Source: Buddleja alternifolia (Eukaryota > Streptophyta > Magnoliopsida > Lamiales > Scrophulariaceae). Taken from it: a DNA stretch of 64,000 nucleotides. The notes beneath the pieces are model-generated. The model was given only the letters and a program-made list of their open reading frames with translations, ran no database searches and had not been told where the DNA came from. Made by a program: the position numbers and the translations under genes. The DNA lies in assembly GCA_019426215.1 (NCBI GenBank), contig CM033394.1:15768195-15832194 (forward strand), in the 5' to 3' direction. Positions within the stretch are counted from its first letter, which is position 1; each line of letters starts with the position of its first letter. Below, in pieces: positions 11,485 to 23,673 of the stretch.

Positions 11485-14400
11485 TGTTGAGTTTTGTGAA
11501 AAATACGCAACGAAAGATTTAAATACCCACAACAGGTTATCTCGATTTACATATTCGAATCAAAAACGTTAAAACGTACCCCTTGAAGCAAAGTGGTTGG
11601 AAAATCCAGCTCTTCTAATTTTACAAATCTTTTGCAAAACTGAGATCTCCAATTCTAGTAATAGGAGCCTTCTTGAATCCTTCGAAGATTCTTTGAACTC
11701 TGATCCGAATGGCAAAATTACACCGTCTCTACATAATCATGCGAATTGATGAAGAAGAAAATTATTCTCTTTTCTCTAATGGGGGGCGACGGCTAGGGCA
11801 TTAGAGAGAGGGGGAGTTTTTCTTTTTCTTTCTAGGAGAGATATGAATTAATGTGTTTACTTAGGTCAAAACTAATAAGTGATGTGTATTAATATCACTT
11901 AACTTATTGACAAAGAAAAGACTTTAAAGCCCTTGTCAGGCGTCCAAGTGGGAGCCCAACTCGGCCCATGTAGGCGTCCAAATGGATGCCTACCACGGCC
12001 CCAGTATAGTCTTTCTGATTTAATTTTCTATTATTTAATTAATCATTTATTGTATCCAATAAATAAATATATTAATTTATTTTCTCAATAAATTAATTAA
12101 TAATTAATCTTATCCATTAATTAATTATCTCATTTAATGAGTAACTAATTAATAATATTTAATTCATCAAATAAGTTAAAATCTCCTAGTTTCAAATAGA
12201 AAAATCGTTCTTATTTTTCTTTATCAATTATTTAGCGCAACTCTTTAGGTTCGTTTCGTTTGGCAATGAGAAAGAAGTAGGTAACACCTAGCCAGTCACG
12301 TGGTCCACTTCGTAGCCCAAACTAAATCGAATGAATGGATCATTTCACAACCTTCAAATCGTGAATACCGTATATGTATAAACATTTTATTCACGTGTCT
12401 CAGTCAAGTGAAAGTCATGGAAAAGTCAAACTCACTGAACTTGATCATATGTATAAATTGTAATAATACGAGATCATTTAGTTCGCTTTTGTGCCTAGCA
12501 CAATCGACTTTATTGCTTTGGCCAAAGACTTTGATCTCCATTATCTATAATCACATAAGACACTTTCTCATTCACTTATGAGAGAAAAAAAATCCCATAT
12601 AAGTTATCAGCTAAGATTACCACTTGCCCAACAATCCTCATTTCGAGGTCAACCCCAACAATGAGTGAATTGGATCTAACTACTCTAGTGACAGATTTGT
12701 CGGGAATCGATACACAAAAAATGCAGCCGAATAAAATTTCAATTTCCGAAGCCATCGGTCAATTTGGGCTATCATTGATTTTAAACAAAAACAAGAAATA
12801 CGAAAACATAAATAACCTCGTTGTAGTGTGTTTCATTTCTTGATCTACCGTCTACAGCAGCAATCCCCAGGACTCCTGCCTCTAGATAATCACGCGTGGA
12901 ATTCGCCGAAAATCTTCCTCCTCCATCTCCAAATGGCGGCTAGAAGAGAAGAAGAGAGAGATAATTTTCTCTCTACTTTACTGTGTTATTTTTTTGTGGC
13001 AACTAATAATCTCTTAACCTAAGTCTAAGTGTTGGAGGATTTTAATAGAATCCTCTTACTTGGACCTAGGTTACACGTCTCATAGGCCCAAGTGGGCTAA
13101 GTTGGCCCAGTCAACTTAGTCCACTGTAATTTAATTACATTTCATATTTAATCCAATTAAACATGTATGCGATTAAATAAATATTTAATTCAACCACATT
13201 TATTTAAATTTAACCCAGTTAAATAAATATTCAAATTAAATATTCAAACTAATTAATTAATTTAATGTTCCATTGTTTAATCCAATTAAACAACTAATTA
13301 AATTAATTCATCCACTCAATTCATTTGTCCAACTAATGATAAATTACCAAAATGCCCCTCCAAGTACACAAAGTGATTTCCCGCTCATTCCTGTTAGCGC
13401 GACTCTCTAGGTTCGTCTTGATTGGCAATGGGAGGATCCCAAAGGATGTGGGTGACACCTAGCCAGCCCCATGGCCCTATATCATAGCCCAACCAAGTAC
13501 GAAATGACTATGTCACTACGAACCCTTTGACTATGATTTCCATATGAGTATAAGCCCATCACTGATGTACCCCGATCGAGTGAGAGTCATGGAATATGTC
13601 AAACTCACATAACTCGATGCTATGCTATGAATCATAGTAACATGAAATGACACAACTGCCCTTTGTGTCCCACACGAGTCAGTTCTATTGCTTTGCCAAA
13701 GACTTTTCATTTCAGTTACCTATGATCGCATAGGGTATCTGCTCTTTCGAGACAGTGAATCCCTTCTTGGGAATCACTTCACAACTGCTACTTGCCCATT
13801 GGGATCGCACTTCGAGGTCGGCCCCACCAACGGGTGAATTGGGCCTAACTACTCTAGTAACAGATCCAACGTGACAAGCACATCGTGATAGTGAATCCTC
13901 AAGTCAAAGGCTCACACATACTATCATAGTCAGTAATCCAATCATTGACAGTTGCTGAGTAAACACTTATGTGATCGGATTACTGCGAGCCGTGTTCGAA
14001 TACATTAATTCCATTCATGTATCTATGACACAAACTCCCACTATCCCATAGTGTTCGACTAGCACTGTTTGTCAGAGCATGTGTTAAACAAGTTTACTTG
14101 AATCTTAATGCCCAATTAAGATTCTTTGACTTGCGAACCCTTTGAATGTTCAAGTACCAAGTCCTTCCAGTGCCCTTCTCCTCATTCCATAAGGAGTGGA
14201 AGACTTAGCTTGATACACATGGACTTGTTATTTGTTCATTACTTATAAATGCCATGAAGGTTTACATGAACAAAAGATAACGCCTTTCTATATTTATGAT
14301 TAGGTGTATAATAAAACTAAGTGCCCTACTTAATGTAATTCCTCATTGGCATATTGGGGCACATTCCTAACAAGATTTGATGTCACAAGTTCATCTTTAG

Positions 14401-14883
14401 CTTGATACTTCAGGTCATAGGTTCACTTATAGCTATCAAGAATAATCACGTCCTATCATTGGTAGTCACAGAGTGAAAACCCATGTGACAGAACCGATGC
14501 GAGTCGTGTTCGAGTATATCAGTTCCACTGATGTGCCTACAATCTTGCACTCCCAACATTACATGGTTTTCGACTGGCACTCCCATGTCAAAGCTCAGAT
14601 TGTACAAGTATTCCAAGACTTCATTGTCTATTAAAGACCTCATATCACTTGCGAACTTATTAAGTAATTAAGATCAATCTCTCTAGTGCCGATCTTCGTA
14701 TCCCATAGAAAAAGAGAGATTGCACTGAATATATGGACAAACGGTTTACACTACTTACTAGTGCAGATAAGATTTATGTAAAAACAAAATAATATCTTTT
14801 ACTATAAAATAGACTAAGTCATTTATAAGTGAAATGCCCTATACATTATATCCTCTATGGCATCTGAGGGTATAATCCTAACA
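11485..14883 (-). repeat. 5' LTR of copia A, interrupted by a solo LTR
   Basis: The plus-strand ends are TGTTGAG and CCTAACA. Without the nested insertion and one target-site copy (1680 bp together) the LTR is about 1718 bp. Sequence on the two sides of the insertion joins smoothly at AGATT. It contains an AT-rich block (12020-12180), like its relatives. Confidence 0.87.
12698..14372 (-). mobile_element. Solo LTR of the copia B family (1675 bp)
   Basis: This is the reverse complement of the LTR family at 5188-6880. It starts TGTCGGGAATCGA and ends ATTCCTAACA, and is flanked by a perfect 5-bp duplication AGATT (12693-12697 and 14373-14377). No internal domain is present, so it is the product of LTR-LTR recombination. 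It lies inside the 5' LTR of copia A and is therefore younger than A. Confidence 0.95.
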
Positions 14884-14989
14884 AGGTGTTAACATTTCAA
14901 AGTGATTCTACGTTTACAAGTTGAGTTTTACTATTTGAAGAATTAAGTGAGTCAAAACCCTAACAGACAAGGAAAAACAATCCTATCAA

Positions 14990-16200
14990 TTAGGAAACAA
15001 TTCCAACCAAAAGAGGATTCAAAATAACCCAGTTCTACGTAAGCACATGCAATTTCTATGAAGTACGAAGCAAATAACGATTTCAGCAACCCCAAGTAGC
15101 AATGACTAGCATTCTAGTGCTTTAATTGCCAAATTTCCACAAAATCAAGACATTTGAGGTGGAAACAAATGCTAGTTACTTTGGTACCCAAAAGTGTGGA
15201 TCTATCTACTTATGAGAAGGAATCCCAAGTAGATACCTTATCTATCGGACAGAGAGTTCATCATTAGAACAGAACACAGCAGACCTCAAATTTTTGTCGA
15301 AGCAGGAGATCTTTACTCCTTTACAACAAAACTATCTATCAACATATTGGGACACATTTATATGATTGAGTAAAAAACAACATGGATAGTTCAGTCGTAT
15401 ATGCACTATTTATACTGATGATTCCATGAACTTAGTTCCCCATGCTAAGTGTGATTTACCATGTACATGTGGGTATGAGAACTACAATGCTCATGTAAGT
15501 GTGATGAGTATGCTTACTGAGTGCATATTTCAACATATGTGTTTATTCTCTTGTCATGGTGGATATCTAAAATATTAAACAAGCTCTATATTGGTACTTG
15601 TACATATGTAAGGTCAAAAGTGATCAAATGGATGAATGATTTGAGTGTATAGGTCACCCAGGTGTGCAAGGGGGTTATGAAAGATTTGGTAGTACTTTTC
15701 TATGGCCTGAGATGAGAAATGAGGTACTATAGTTGGTCTTGTATTATTTACTTTGTCAAAAATGCAATTCTAGACACATAATAACCCCTAAGTTGTTGTA
15801 GCCTCTATTAGTTCCAGTTCAATCATAGCCTCACATAACCGTAAAATTTATCGAGATGTTACCAATTTTGATGGGAGTATATGGTGTGAATGGTAGTTGA
15901 TAAATTCACTAAGTATGCATATTTCATTGACATCTCTCGTGGAATTGATTAGTTAGACTTAAAACTTAATAAAACATCAAGCAAACAAACAAATAAGTAT
16001 TTACACGTTGGGGATTTCTAGGTGAAGTTAATTTTAAGACCCTATGAGAACATACTTTGCTTAAAAGTGGTCGTTGGAGTTCAATTGGGACATTTTCATG
16101 TGATTGAGAAAACTGGACTGATGGCTTACGTGTTGGAGTTTTTAGTTGGAACTAAACCCTGTCTTTCATACATTGATTTTGAAGAAAAGGGTGGGTTAAG
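14990..16200 (+). pseudogene. Decayed gypsy RNase H and integrase (element F)
   Basis: Frame-shifting translation recovers Ty3/gypsy pol in order. The RT/RNase H junction is near 15100-15180 (AMTSILVL, FEVETNASY) and RNase H is near 15200-15360 (RRFIIRTEHSSLKFL). The integrase H2C2 finger region is near 15650-15760 (HPGVQGGYERF, WPEMRNEV). The start of the integrase core is near 15840-15940 (VKFIEMLP). The integrase C-terminal domain is near 16020-16190 (KLILRPYE; FHVIEKTGLMAYVLEF). RNase H before integrase is gypsy order. Many stops and shifts show an old, inactive copy. I see no convincing chromodomain. Confidence 0.8.
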
Positions 16201-17736
16201 ATGATCAAGTCACTTGTGACTTGCCAATAGTGGACGAGGGCAGACATTAACCCTAAAAATGTAATGAAAGAGGGAAACATCTTAGAAATATTGTAATAAG
16301 AAGGATTGCATCTTTCAGATGTGACAACTTTTGAAGTAAAGAATGTATTAAAAGAGGGAACTGATCTAGATACGTTTTAAAAAGAGAAGTGAGTGATTAT
16401 GATGAGTCGACATTGATAGAATTAGTGCTCGGAGTGCCAATTATCTGAGCGACATTCTTGAAATACTCTATGACAATCTTATTATAATAAGTCAAAACCT
16501 TTATGGCATTCTTTGTTCTTAAATAAGCTTAGAACGAGAAGTCCCTTGAATCACACATGACTAAGGGACATCATCGGACATCAGGAATGACGATGATAAA
16601 ATATGTTTCCAAGGTTGTGATTCTTAAAAGGTTTCAAGTCCAAGATGGGTCTGTCAAGATAAGGAATATTGACAAAAACAAAAGACTTGCTTGTGTACAT
16701 AGTTCTTAGAGAACTTGCCTCGTTCCATAGGTATAGATGTACACGTGGGTTCTCATTTGGATAATAAGTGAACTGAACAACCCCGCAAGAAAATTCCTAA
16801 AATGGTTATCGAATGTAGAATTTCCTATAATCACGTAGGCATAAGAGTAATCCTTATGGACCCGAGGTCCCAATGTTACTTTGAGCATAGTCGATTATAC
16901 TTTGACTTATCTCATGATTCCATCGCGAGTCGTCATATGGGATATCTTCGGTATAATATGATTATGTGTCAAAGTACATAAGAGACCAAGGTGGGATCCA
17001 TCACTGATTTTGCCAATCAGACATTTCCTATGTTTTGCTTATTGATTCGATTCAAGGAATCTTTGCGCCAAGTATGGAAATCCAAAGAGGCGGAGTGTTT
17101 CCTCGTTTGGATTGCATGAATCGATATCATGCAATAAAGGAGACCTAGATATTGGGTTGTAAGAATTTCGACTAAGCCATTACTCGAGATACCAATCCAG
17201 GAAATTTGATGGAGGGATCTTACTTATGCGAGGATCGTGGTTATGATAGGTTGAGTATCTTGACATCGTTTGTGTCTAGGTCTTTAATTTAGGGTCCGTT
17301 GCTAGACAGTAACCTCGATTTGTAGGTACCATAATATTATGGTGAATGATACATGGTCTGATTAAATCAAGGAAGTTTAATTTAGTACTTTCTAAATATA
17401 GAAAAGTACAATGACACTTTTGGAAATTGTATTTACTATTAGAACATGAACGATCCTAAGGGGTCACACACTAACTCCTGAGGTTCCTGCTTAAAAGATA
17501 TGCCTGGTAAATAGTAGAGGAAGTCGAAAACTAAATAGAATTCAAAAAATAATTGGGTAATAATAATTAAGGTTGGACTTTAATTATTATGGAATATTTA
17601 ATTAAATAAGAAGTCAAAAATTAAATCAAGTTGGATAACAGTTTTGGATTCCAAGTGTAAGAGGGGCGAGGTGGCGGACGTGTATATGGGAGAGGATTTA
17701 ATTCCTCTCCAAGTCTTGATCAAGTCACTTAGAACT
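16148..17736 (+). repeat. First copy of duplicated 3' end of F (integrase tail + truncated LTR)
   Basis: 16148-16330 matches 17737-17895 almost base for base, and 16335-17725 matches 21670-23210 with small indels. The probable LTR start is TGATCTAGATACG at 16362, just after the purine-rich AAAAGAGGGAAC. The LTR part is cut off at about 17725 and fused to a second integrase tail. The second copy also holds about 150 bp (22835-22985) that is missing here. Confidence 0.75.
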
Positions 17737-17895
17737 AAACCCTGTCTTTCATACATCGATTTTGAAGAAAAGGGTGGGTTAAGATGATCAAGTCACTTGT
17801 GACTTGCCAATAGTAGATGAGGGCAGGCATTAACCCTAAAACTATAATGAAAGAGGAAAACATCTTAGAAATATTGTAATAAGAAAGACTGCATC

Positions 17896-19414
17896 TGTTG
17901 GTCCCAATTGACATACGAAAGGGTCAAGAAAGGGGCGGGGCGGAGGTTTAATAGACCCTGAAGCCTTTTCGACTTCAAAAATTCATACTCAAAATATTGT
18001 GGATGCTTGAAAATGTAGACGCTTGGCGAGCGTCTACTTGAAGACTATTTTGTTAAAGTTAACTTAGACTCAAGATTTGAATTCTATAACTAGATAGGTT
18101 TAAGCGTTCAGTTCTTTCATCAGGGTTAGCACAGCGGAATAATTTTAAGTATTCCTTTTAAAAGATTTTAGCGTCACTAAGGTTTTCCTTAGTTTCTTAA
18201 CTTTAAGTGATTTTATCAATGTGTTTACTTAACCGATTATGCAATGATATAACAATAATAAAGATGACGGTAAAGTAAAGAACACAAAGTTTGAAAGGTT
18301 TGTTGGATGGTGTAATCCCAATTACGTCCTTCTTCTCCTTGAACACTTGGAGGCAATCCACTTAAATGATTCTCGAAGAATCACACAGAAACTTCTACAA
18401 AATTAGGAAGAGATGGATATGGATGACTTGAGTTCCTTGGTCACACAGATTTATGCTACAAGACACTTCTATCCTCTTGCTTCTTTCACCCAGAAATACT
18501 GCAAGTACTCAACTTCGACTTCACACAGATTGCGAGGCTTGGAAGGTGTTTTTCTAACAGTTTGTTTGATTTTGGAAAAGTTCAAACAACTTGGAATATC
18601 TCAATAATAGTGTAGGATTCTTCTATGAAGAGGTTTGAAATATTTTTGACTGTCTTGGAATATATAGAAAAAGCTTTGAAGATTTTTGGCTATGATATTT
18701 GTAAGCTTTTTTTTTAAATAATTTCAGCAAAGTTTCGGCTCTTTGTGTATGAACGTGGTTGTTTAGAGTTTGATGAAGGGTACTATTTACAGAGATTTCT
18801 TGGGAATTGTCCTTTGGACACATGTAGGCGCATGTCTCTCACGCAGTGCGTTAAATAGACCTTTTCTGACATTCCTGAAATTCTGTTGGTTCTGATTGGA
18901 CTGGAGCAGGTTTCGAACTCTAATTTCTGACAGTCTAGTCAAAAGGTAGCTTGTCCACAAGTCACAATAGCTTATCACATTTAATGCGTTTTGAATTTAT
19001 TTCCCGTTGGAAATAAATGTTCGTTGATGATTGCATTTAAGTCCTTACTTGAGAATTTATTTCAGGTGAATCCCTTCGTTGAACGCTTTGAGTAGCTTGA
19101 GCACTTGATTCATAACTCCTGAAACAGTTCTTTAGCTCTTGACGGATGCTAAGAACAAATCTCCATCTTTACTCGATTTCAGACGCTGATCTTCAACTTC
19201 ATCTTTGATAGACTCACCTAGAATTCTATCATAGAATTGGTATCTAACACTTAGTCTAAAAATGTACAAAGATAAAAATTACAAGCCTAACAAAATTACA
19301 TCTTTCAAACGCTTATACAAATCTTCTATAAAAGCATAAACTTACATTTTATTTGGGGTCTAACATAAAATCCTAATTGTCGTCATTAAAACATCTAACA
19401 AGAAATTCCTAACA
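17896..19414 (-). repeat. 3' LTR of element E (1519 bp)
   Basis: The plus-strand ends are TGTTGGTCCC and ATTCCTAACA, giving TGTT...AACA inverted ends. The tract directly right of it (19415-19431) reads on the minus strand as a polypurine tract AAAAAGGGGAAAA, as expected at the 5' edge of a 3' LTR. The 65-codon plus-strand ORF at 18413-18607 lies inside this LTR and is not regarded as a gene. Confidence 0.75.
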
Positions 19415-19569
19415 ATTTTCCCCTTTTTGATGATGGCAATACTTACTCTTTTATAGTTCAAGAGTTAGACAACCAAAATACAATTGTTAGCGTTGAAAAG
19501 TTAGATATAATTAGTTAAGGCTAGTTAAGCCTCAATGAGATGTTTCAATAACAGTACAAGCATTTATAG

Positions 19570-21660
19570 CTAAAAATCATAAAAATACATAAAGAGATAA
19601 GAATACAGATAATGAAATGCAAAAACTCTCCTATGCATTTCAGCTTTGATTGCTTCAGAAAGATTTTCTTCAAGTGTGATCATAGCAGCATGATCTTTGT
19701 CTATCACGATCTTCTTTTCATTCTGTTGTCTCTTCTTATAAGCAACAAACTGCTTATCCCACTCAGTTGGGTCAACACCAATATGCCTTAGACATATCCT
19801 GAACGCTCTGTTAAAGTCTATCATCTTTTTCTCCTTAGCTACAAGCTTTGGATCAGTAGGCTCTAGAAGAGGCGCTGGTTCAATAGGAACGTCAAATTGT
19901 TCAAGTAAAGCTTGAGAAGGCACTGGTAACTCGGCATTGAACGCTATTGGAGGGAACCCAGTTGCTCTACAAGGTACTCCAGCAATAGCTACCCAAGATG
20001 GGTATCTAGGCTATCTGTTGAGCGGAGGAGAAGGAGGAGGAGGGAGTATTTCTTGACGCTTCGGCGGAGGAGGACTCTAAGCTCTTAAACTGAACGCTTT
20101 CCTCTTTTCCCCCTTATTGCCATCATCAAACTTTAGAAAATGTTCTGTGAGAATGCTGACCTGATTGTCGATTTGAGCCATAGGAGCCGTGAGATCATCG
20201 ATATGTTTATCAAAATGCTCCTTCATAGCAATCTGATTTGCCCGATTAGCGTCAGCCATTTCCTGAAATGCTCTAAGGCTATCAGCAACCGCAGCCTGAG
20301 CAGCTCCACGTATATGGGCTTTTTGAGAGTCCATATTATGTGATTCTATCTTAGCTAAATCGGTCTTTATCCAGTGTAGAGCTTCTGCATTTTGACTCGC
20401 TTCATCGCGAACTTCTTCCAAAACTTCTCTCAGAAGAGGACTAAACTCTTGACCAATATCAGAAGGAACCGCTTGAGAAATTGTTTGCTTGAACTTGGAT
20501 GTGAACTTCAATGATTCAAGAGATGGTCGATGTGCCGGATTAAGTGTTGTGCCTTGCGCTTCAATCGGAAGATCAGCAACATCAGGAACTTCAGGTTCAT
20601 AAGCGTCAGGAATAGCCTCTGGTAGAGACACTTGAACCGGTTCCTCTTCAGGCTCAGAGATACTTGCCACTTGAGGTCCAGACTCTTCAATAATCTTCAC
20701 AGGTAGCTCCTCAGACGCTGACATCTCTTGACGAAAGTCAGTAAACTGGAAGTTCAACCTGGCTAAAGGCATGCTTGCATAGAAATCTGATGCATCAGCA
20801 AGAAGTTCATTCACTCGGCGAAGTGGAAGGCACGAACCTTGAATGAATGTGCGAACCGGACTATGCTTGGCCCTGACATACATAGGACCCATGATACCCA
20901 TCACATGATTCGAAAAAATCCTTGATTGCGCTTAAAGAATCTGAAATAGCATATTCAGGCAGTAATCCAAGGAAAAAGAAATAATCCCATCAATTGGAAG
21001 ATGATTAAAGCGTCGAGATTCGGCCACATAAATTCTGTAATATTCTTCCAAGTACGGATAGACTGCTTGAGAGATGCCCTGATTGCGTTCCAGCAATGAC
21101 AACACATATGAATAATGTTCGCTCATTTCTTTTCGGATAGATAGGAGCAGTGGATATCCCTAAAAAGAATGAATTCTTGAGCCGTTTGGTTTGTCCAGGT
21201 TTTCAGTGAAGATTTTGTCAAAGTGTGGAATTGGAGACATGATCTTGATCATCTGTCTCAGGCTTTCTTCACAATGACTGGGAGTGATAGTCAAATCTGA
21301 AATTAGTTTAGAGCCACTACTGGATGCTTGGCCACAGAAATGAGGAGGAGTCTTTGCAAGCCGATGTAACGCTTCACGCAGAAATCTCTCAATTGGTTTT
21401 CTGACGCTCGGTAACTGATCAATCGGCCCCACCCTCTGTTGACGCTTCTCAAGGCAATACTTGGAAAACTAACGCTTCTTGTCATGCATGCCTATGCCGA
21501 ATAGATGAGGGGCGGTAACCAATTCTTGAAAAGAGTACTTGTTACCCACGTATGCTTCGCACCAGGTAGCTTCATTTAGGCAGTATTCTACTCCAGCATT
21601 GTAGATAGCGTTGATGACTTTGTGGTGAATGTTTCTTATCGATTCAAATCGATGTTTGTC
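19570..21660 (-). pseudogene. Decayed long ORF of element E, unrecognised protein
   Basis: Four open stretches (21160-21432, 20932-21126, 20077-20904, 19570-19923) lie in one and the same minus-strand frame, which can be followed upstream to about 21650. They are therefore one former ORF of roughly 690 codons broken by a few stops. The N-terminal part is rich in aromatic and basic residues (YLEEYYRIYVAESRRF). A Pro/Glu-rich linker follows (about 20540-20700). A long Ala/Gln-rich helical region with probable coiled coil covers 20100-20450. A Pro-rich spacer and a charged C-terminal segment (FRICLRHIGVDPTEWDKQF) complete it. I recognise no gag, protease, RT or integrase motif. Similar unassigned ORFs occur in large non-autonomous plant LTR elements, but I cannot name a family. 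Confidence 0.6.
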
Positions 21661-21700
21661 CGTCTGATAGCTGGAGTAAAGAATGCATTAAAAAGGGAAC

Positions 21701-23673
21701 TGATCTAGATATGTTTTAAAAAGAGAAGTGAGTGATTATGATGCGTTGACATTCATAGAGTTAGTGCCCCGGGCGCCAGTTATTTGGGAACCATTCTCGA
21801 AATACTCTATGACAATCTTAATATAATAAATCAAAACCTTGATGGCATTCTTTGTTCTTAAATAAGCTTCGAACGAAGTCCCTTGAATCACACATGACTA
21901 TAGGACATCATCGGATATCGAGAATGACGATGATAGAATATGTCTCCAAGGTCGTGATTCTTAAAAGGTTCCAAGTCCAAGATGGGTCTGTCAAGATAAG
22001 GGATATTGACAAACACAAAAGACTTTCTTATGTACATAGTTCTTAGAGAACTTGCCTCGTTCCATAGGTATAGATGTACACGAGGGTTCTCATTTGGATA
22101 ATAAGTGAACTGAACAACCCTGCCAGAAAATTCCTAAAATGGTTATCGAATGTAGAATTTCCTATAATCACGTAGGCACAAGAATAATCCTTATGGACCC
22201 GAGGTCCCATTGTTACTTTGAGCATAGTTGATTATACTTTGACTTATCTCATGATTATATTCCATCGCGAGTCGTCATATGGGATATCTTGGGTATAGTA
22301 CGATTATGTGTCGAAGTATATGAGAGACCAAGATGGGATCCATCACTGATTTAGCAAATCAAACATTTCCTATGTTTTGCTTATTGAATCGATTCAAGGA
22401 ATCTTTGCGCAAAGTATGAAAATCCAATGAGGCGGAGTGTTTGCTCGTTTGGATTGCATGAATTGATATCATGCAATAAAGGAGACATAGAGATTGGGTT
22501 GTAAGATTTTTTATTAAGCCATTACTCGAGATACCAATTCGGGACATTTGGTGGAGGGATCTTACTTATGCGAGGATTGTGGTTATGATAGGTTAAGTAT
22601 CTTGACATCGTTTGTGTCTAGGTCGTCGGGGTCCGTTGCTAGACAGTAACCTCGATTTGTAGGTACCATAATATTATGGTGAATGATACATGGTCTGATT
22701 AAATCAAGGAAGTTTAATTTAGTACTTTCTAAATATAGAAAAGTACAATGGCACTTTCGGAAAGTGTACTTACTACTAGAACATAAACGAGCCTAAGGGG
22801 TCACACACTAACTCCTGAGATTTCTGCTTAAAAGATATAGTTAATCAACTTTGGAAGCTGAGGTAAAATTCGGAAAGTCTAGGCTTACCTAAAGAGGAAT
22901 ATTAATTAGTTGGTTGGAGATCAATTTATTAGACTATTTAATTAATCAAGTAAGATTAATTAATGGACTAAGTGAAGTCCAAGGGTTTTATTTAATTAGT
23001 AGAGGAACTTAAAAATTAAATAGAATTAAAGAAAAATTGGGTAATAATAATTAAGGTTGGACTTTAATTATTATGGAATATTTAATTAAATAAGGAGTTA
23101 AAAATTAAATAAAGTTGGACAAAATTTTTGAATTCCAAGTGTAAGAGGGGTGAGGTGGCGGACGTTATATGGGAGGGGATTTAATTCCTCTCTAAGTCTT
23201 GAACAAGTTGAAATCAAGGAAATATTTTAGGAGAGAAAAAAGAGAACAAGTTAGCTTGCAAGCTAAGTTCCTTGTTTTTAGGAAACTCCTTAATAGAGTT
23301 TGATTAGGAATAAATGAAAGTCAAATTTTGGAGATTTTATTTCATCTTGACTTCCAATCAAACTAAACCTTGGAGTCTCTCTCTAAATATGTATGTTAAA
23401 AAAAACACACACACACACACACTTTATTTTCTAGTGAAAATTTCGTCCACCACCATAAGAAAGGAGAAAAAAATTTCATCTTCAATTTTTCTCTAAAATT
23501 CGCCCCTCACCCATATAATTCTAGACAAGGTTTTGCTGATTTATTGAGATTAACCTTTCACGTAATATTTCAACCTTCATATATTAAGTCTAGATTAGAT
23601 CTAGAATAATTATATAACCTAGTACCATATCTATAATTATTGGGAACTATACAGAGGTTTTATCACTCTAACA
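21701..23673 (+). repeat. LTR of gypsy element F, complete copy (about 1.97 kb)
   Basis: It probably starts TGATCTAGATATG after the purine-rich AAAAAGGGAAC and ends TCACTCTAACA. The start is supported by the matching place in the truncated copy (16362) but not by a target duplication. It contains a short (AC)n run at 23403-23422. Confidence 0.6.

Larger units (their letters stand above)
6881..14883 (-). mobile_element. Ty1/copia retrotransposon A, 5' part (minus strand)
   Basis: Read on the minus strand, this holds a 5' LTR (11485-14883, itself interrupted), primer binding site, leader, gag-protease remnant, integrase and the start of reverse transcriptase. It breaks at 6880, where copia B inserted. 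The rest of A, with its 3' LTR, must lie left of the window. The right end CCTAACA (14883) abuts RNase H sequence of the fossil gypsy element F, so A inserted into F. The flanking 5 bp is AGGTG. Its LTR is clearly related to but distinct from that of B. Confidence 0.85.
17896..21665 (-). mobile_element. LTR retroelement E, 5'-truncated, with non-gag/pol ORF
   Basis: Read on the minus strand it holds a decayed long ORF, a polypurine tract and a 3' LTR. The host copy of element F lacks about 20 bp at the right junction (compare 16315-16340), and E has no 5' LTR or primer site. One deletion probably took both. No reverse transcriptase, integrase or zinc knuckle is seen, so E would depend on another element for movement. 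Confidence 0.65.
14884..23673 (+). mobile_element. Fossil Ty3/gypsy element F (3' half, rearranged)
   Basis: It begins, directly beside copia A, inside gypsy pol and runs through RNase H and integrase to an LTR. Its 3' end is present twice: unit 1 is 16148-17736 (integrase tail, spacer, first part of LTR); unit 2 starts at 17737, carries the E insertion and continues to the LTR end at 23673. No 5' half or target duplication is visible. The whole sequence is decayed. Confidence 0.75.

Noticed and set aside
18413..18607. 65-codon plus ORF
   Set aside because: It lies wholly inside the LTR of element E and has no domain.
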